A stretch of DNA of 34,991 nucleotides from JAVBSC01 sp031547305. Lineage in GTDB: Bacteria > Desulfobacterota > Desulfovibrionia > Desulfovibrionales > Desulfovibrionaceae. The stretch covers positions 1 through 34,991 of the forward strand of contig JAVBSC010000118.1 in NCBI GenBank assembly GCA_031547305.1. Reading direction: 5' to 3'. The notes under the pieces were generated by a model. The model was not told the DNA's origin, did no database searches, and saw only the letters and a program-made list of their open reading frames with translations. Made by a program: the position numbers and the translations under genes. Of this stretch, positions 32,283-34,991 are shown one piece after another; the stretch's first letter is position 1; every line of letters begins with the position of its first letter.

Positions 32283-33005
32283 TTACCTTGCGGCCTTGCG
32301 CCGCCAGGCCGCCAGACCGGCCAGGCCGGAACCCAGCAGCCAGATTGCGCCGGGGATGGGGGTGACGGCGTAGCTCAGAACGGGCATCAAGCCATAACGA
32401 TCCGCCAGTTGGGCGTACTTGAGGATGATGTTGCCGCCCAAGGCGCCGTCGGAAGCCGAAGCCAGCATTACGTTGATTGCGGTCAGGAATGTTGCCGTGC
32501 CGGCCTGATCGAGGATGAAATCCCAGCCGCTGTCCCCGCCCCAGGAACCGACGCCGACCACCTTGAACTGGCCGGAAGAAACGCTCCAGGCGTTGTCGCT
32601 CAGCACCTCGTAGATGGCCATGTGCAGGGCGGCGCTCTGTATTTTGTCCTGCGCGCCGCTGTTGTAAAAGCCCATCATGTTCCTTATGGCGCCGGCCTGG
32701 GAATCGCTGATGTTTAAATCCGCCTGGGTCTTCCAGATCAGATCGAAGGGCGGAAAGGTATCAATGGGGCTGCCGATGCGCCAGTCAAGGTCAATGAGCG
32801 AATAGAGGCTGCCGGCTTCATCCTTCACCCTGGATACGCCAACTTCCCTGCTTTCAACTTTTGCGTCACTATAGTGCCAGCCGTCGTAAGCCACCACCCC
32901 GGGATAATACAGTTTTCCCTCAAAGGTCACGGGCAGGGCGTTCGCCACACCGTGCAGGCCGAGGATGCCGGCAAACAGCGCGGCCAGGATCAACGTGCGT
33001 TTCAT
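32283..33005 (-). CDS. Exported protein with VPLPA/PEP-CTERM-type sorting tail (1)
   Basis: A 240-residue protein with a Sec signal peptide (MKRTLILAALFAGILGLHGVANA, cut probably after ANA). The C-terminal tail has the exosortase layout: the motif TPIPGAIW, a hydrophobic helix (LLGSGLAGLAAW) and a basic end (RRKAAR). Such proteins are cut and attached at the surface by an exosortase encoded elsewhere. The mature part has no cysteine. QSAALHMAIYEVLSDNAW (near residue 125) resembles the AIWE core of thioester-like domains in other PEP-CTERM proteins, but the thioester Gln and Cys are missing. Function is unknown. The ATG at 33005 has an AGGAG and AGAGG upstream. It is second in a pair with the next gene (37-base gap). 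Confidence 0.8.
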   Translation of the reverse strand: MKRTLILAALFAGILGLHGVANALPVTFEGKLYYPGVVAYDGWHYSDAKVESREVGVSRVKDEAGSLYSLIDLDWRIGSPIDTFPPFDLIWKTQADLNISDSQAGAIRNMMGFYNSGAQDKIQSAALHMAIYEVLSDNAWSVSSGQFKVVGVGSWGGDSGWDFILDQAGTATFLTAINVMLASASDGALGGNIILKYAQLADRYGLMPVLSYAVTPIPGAIWLLGSGLAGLAAWRRKAAR

Positions 33006-33042
33006 AGGCCTCTTCTCCTTGGTGTTTCTTTAATAGTTTCGC

Positions 33043-33726
33043 TTATCCGCGCTTTGCCCGCCGCAGAGCGGCCAGTCCGGCCAGACCGCTGCCCAGCAGC
33101 CAGACGGCGGCGGGTATGGGCGTGGGGCTGGCGGAAAAATAAATATTCAGGGATTCCACGGTAAGATAGCGCTCGTCGATGGTTGCCGGATCGTCCGCGA
33201 ACATTTTAAGCATGAACCAACCGGTGTTCCACAGATTGTCCAGGATCAGGGCGTTTTCCGGATCCCCAAAACGGTCCACGCCATAAGCAAACCCTCCTGA
33301 ACCGGCGGGAATGCGCATGTCGTGGCTGATGTCCATGCCGCCGGAAGGCAGATCCATCCAGGTTTCCAGAGACATCCGCCAGGTGCTGGGCGTGCCGCCG
33401 TTTCTTAACATGCGGCGTTCCGGGGAGAGTTCTCCGTCTATGCTGTAGAGCATTTCGACGAAAAAGCCGTCCAGGCGGTTGGCGGCCTTAAAATCGTCCC
33501 AGCTCAGGCCGGCGCTTTGAGCCGCGCTTTCAAAAAGCAGAGGAAAATCGTCTGAACCGGCGAACAACCCCCAGGAATCGCTGTCCCTGGCGTCAAAAAT
33601 ATTGGAATTATACTCGCTGGGGAACAAGGACACGGTCACGTTGTACATGCCGCCGGCCAGGGCCGGGCCTGCTCCGCTAAGTGTGAATGCCAATACAAGG
33701 GCCGCAAGGCTGGTGAAGCGTTTCAT
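33043..33726 (-). CDS. Exported protein with VPLPA/PEP-CTERM-type sorting tail (2)
   Basis: A 227-residue protein with a signal peptide (MKRFTSLAALVLAFTLSGAGPALA) and an exosortase-type tail: TPIPAAVW, the helix LLGSGLAGLAAL, and basic RRAKRG. The tail is nearly identical to that of the downstream gene, but the bodies are not clearly alike. The mature part has no cysteine and is rich in Asp, Gly, Trp and Met. I recognise no catalytic motif. The start at 33726 has GGAGG 9 bases upstream and begins at the signal peptide, so the longer frame to 33828 was rejected. It is likely co-transcribed with gene 1. The pair lies convergent to dsrABD. Confidence 0.8.
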   Translation of the reverse strand: MKRFTSLAALVLAFTLSGAGPALAGGMYNVTVSLFPSEYNSNIFDARDSDSWGLFAGSDDFPLLFESAAQSAGLSWDDFKAANRLDGFFVEMLYSIDGELSPERRMLRNGGTPSTWRMSLETWMDLPSGGMDISHDMRIPAGSGGFAYGVDRFGDPENALILDNLWNTGWFMLKMFADDPATIDERYLTVESLNIYFSASPTPIPAAVWLLGSGLAGLAALRRAKRG

Positions 33727-34223
33727 AGCGGGTGCCTCCGATTTATTTAAGGTTAAAAAAACGCCGCTGTTTATTTCGGGTTCGGGCCGCGCTGGACCCA
33801 GAATTGGCGACTGGGGAAAACATGGCATAGAAAAATAACCTTGAGTAGGAGTAGCCGCGTATTTTCAGGCTTCTACTCCCCCCTGGACGACTACTCCCCC
33901 TGTGGGGAAATGCAGGATTGGCAGTGATTTTTAACCGCGGCTGTTTAAGCGATATAAAAAAATAATGTGGAGGATGGAGAGGGTTTTTTTGATCTTTGCC
34001 GGGCTTCGTCGGCCGCCTTTGCTTGCCAGCGGCGGATTGTCCTTTGGCGCGCGGGCTTGACCGGCTTTTGTTTTTATGGATAACTCGTAAATGAGTACAT
34101 ATTTTTTATAGCGGTTCACGAATGAAATGCGTTAATTAATGCTTGTAGGCTGGTTCCGCCGGCCGTTAAGCGCCGAAGCGGACGTCTCCGACAAAGCTAA
34201 TTTGCTCTATAAGGATGGATTTT
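33727..34223. other. Divergent region between the exported pair and the M20-like gene
   Basis: This 497-base stretch has no gene I can support. A short frame at 33931-34119 lacks any family match. It contains the CTACTCC repeats (33848-33900), a TTGACC (34057-34062), 16 bases, GATAAC candidate promoter for the M20-like gene, and ACTC-GTAAAT-GAGT symmetry near 34084. A GC-rich block at 33990-34060 looks like an intergenic repeat remnant. Confidence 0.5.
33848..33900. repeat. CTACTCC repeats upstream of the exported pair
   Basis: GGAGTAG (33848-33854) is followed by its inverse CTACTCC at 33873-33879 and again as CTACTCCCCC at 33891-33900. One inverted and one direct copy lie 120-175 bases before the exported-protein start, where a regulator could bind. 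The role is inferred from position only. Confidence 0.4.
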
Positions 34224-34991
34224 ATGCGCAGGCCGGGTGATCTTCCTGCGGTGCTCCGCATTGTCGCGCTGTCCCTTGTTATGGCAACGGGTTGCCCGCT
34301 TTTGGCGGAATTTTCCGAGGCCGCGCCGCTGACAGCGCCGCAAAAGCCGGACCCGGACCCGGCCCTGGCCGCAGCCAGGGAAAGGGCGTTACAAACATTG
34401 TTGGACGATTTGGGACGTCAAAGCCCGGAAGTGATCACCATCCAGCGCGAACTGGTCAGCCGGCCGGCCATAAACCCGGAACACGGCGGACAGGGAGAAG
34501 ACAAAAAAGCCATCTGGCTGGAAGAACGGCTTAAGCTGAAAGGCTTTACCAGTATGCTGCGTATGGACTATCCCGACGAGCGGGTGGAATCCAAAGTGCG
34601 GCCCAACCTGATTGTCCGCTACCCGGAAAAACCGCAAAAAAACCAGCGCACCCTGTGGCTGCTCGCCCAGTTGGATACCTCGCCGCCCGGAGATCTTGGG
34701 GAGTGGAAAAGCTCCCCGTTCACCCTGCGCGTCGAGGGCAACATCATCCACGGCAGCGGAGTGGAGGAAAACAACCAGGGCATCACCACGTCCATTATGC
34801 TGCTGGAGGCGTTGAAGAAACACAGCCTGGCTCCCCCGCTGGGCCTTGGTCTGGTGCTCACCTCCGGGGAACAGGTCAACAACAAAACAGGCATAGACCA
34901 CGTGCTGGAGGAAATGCCGGATTTGTTCGCCCCGAATGACCTGTTCCTGCTCTTTGACTACGGCGACAAGCAGGGCGGCTCCATTGAGGTG
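34224..34991 (+). CDS. M20-peptidase-like exported protein, partial (runs off right edge)
   Basis: The open frame continues past the window, giving 256 residues so far. The N terminus is a signal segment with a possible lipobox (LVMATGC). The body follows the M20 metallopeptidase layout, but key positions are changed. The usual HxD is QLD (Gln149, Asp151) in LLAQLDTSPPGD. The GRGVEDNQQG motif is GSGVEENNQG with Glu182 replacing the bridging Asp. The DEE motif is SGEQ (Glu216, Gln217). The later PDAG motif appears as FDYG. Up to three metal-ligand positions are therefore substituted. It may be an inactive binding protein or use metals differently. The start at 34224 has AAGGATGG upstream. Confidence 0.7.
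   Translation, partial: MRRPGDLPAVLRIVALSLVMATGCPLLAEFSEAAPLTAPQKPDPDPALAAARERALQTLLDDLGRQSPEVITIQRELVSRPAINPEHGGQGEDKKAIWLEERLKLKGFTSMLRMDYPDERVESKVRPNLIVRYPEKPQKNQRTLWLLAQLDTSPPGDLGEWKSSPFTLRVEGNIIHGSGVEENNQGITTSIMLLEALKKHSLAPPLGLGLVLTSGEQVNNKTGIDHVLEEMPDLFAPNDLFLLFDYGDKQGGSIEV

Noticed and set aside
33931..34119. 62-codon open frame on the minus strand
   Set aside because: It has no ribosome binding site and no family match. It covers a probable repeat remnant, with a peptide of the kind often mis-called from such repeats.
1..34991. CRISPR arrays, tRNA genes, insertion sequences or prophage genes
   Set aside because: I looked for regular direct repeats, cloverleaf-like segments, transposase or integrase motifs and phage structural genes, and found none I could support.

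Overview
The window reads as chromosomal DNA of a sulfate-reducing bacterium of the Desulfovibrio type (Desulfobacterota). The decisive evidence is a complete dsrA-dsrB-dsrD cluster for dissimilatory sulfite reductase at 29.4-32.2 kb. Its proteins have the expected lengths (437, 381 and 77 residues), and all siroheme and Fe-S cysteines can be seen. Supporting evidence is the GC-rich coding sequence, a recA-alaS pair, a sigma-54-type promoter in front of fliD, and exported proteins with a VPLPA/PEP-CTERM-type sorting tail. The species cannot be named from the sequence alone.

Layout. 1-316: probable leader and promoters of a ribosomal RNA operon that would lie off the left edge on the minus strand, then the alaS terminator. 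0.3-4.1 kb (minus): recA and alaS, one transcript. 4.3-5.4 kb (plus): a ThiI-like PP-loop protein, probably for sulfur modification of RNA. 5.6-9.3 kb: a CotH-type secreted kinase-like protein (minus), head to head with a VTC-type polyphosphate polymerase domain protein and a DUF4956 membrane protein (plus). 9.3-10.6 kb (minus): a ClcB-type chloride channel or transporter. 10.7-14.4 kb (minus): argF, argG and argH, the last three steps of arginine synthesis. 14.6-17.2 kb (plus): a sugar-nucleotide epimerase and an unassigned glycosyltransferase-like protein. 17.4-21.9 kb (minus): a small membrane protein, an RNase II family enzyme, plsY and thrC, tightly spaced. 22.1-24.1 kb: rfbC (minus), divergent from hisI-hisG (plus). 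24.1-27.0 kb (minus): fliD and fliS behind a sigma-54 site. 27.2-28.9 kb (minus): a small conserved protein, a stand-alone HsdR-N-like protein and an EamA transporter. 28.9-32.3 kb (plus): the dsr promoter region and dsrABD, closed by a strong terminator. 32.3-33.7 kb (minus): two tandem exported proteins with exosortase-type tails. 34.2 kb to the right edge (plus): the start of an exported M20-peptidase-like protein whose metal-binding motifs are altered.

How the genes work together. Most of the window is housekeeping: translation, recombination, arginine, threonine and histidine synthesis, phospholipid synthesis, flagellar cap assembly, and the terminal respiratory step of sulfate reduction. 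The least understood part is the CotH / VTC / DUF4956 trio. It joins a secreted kinase-like protein, a cytosolic polyphosphate-polymerase-like domain and a four-helix membrane protein. The two outward-facing genes share a CATATG palindrome as their start codons, and base composition shifts inside the VTC gene. Other unexplained parts are the exosortase-type protein pair beside dsr, the M20 paralogue with substituted ligands, a perfect palindrome over the dsr -35 box, a 17-bp perfect hairpin in the argG-argH gap, and a FliS with a tail about as long as its chaperone domain.
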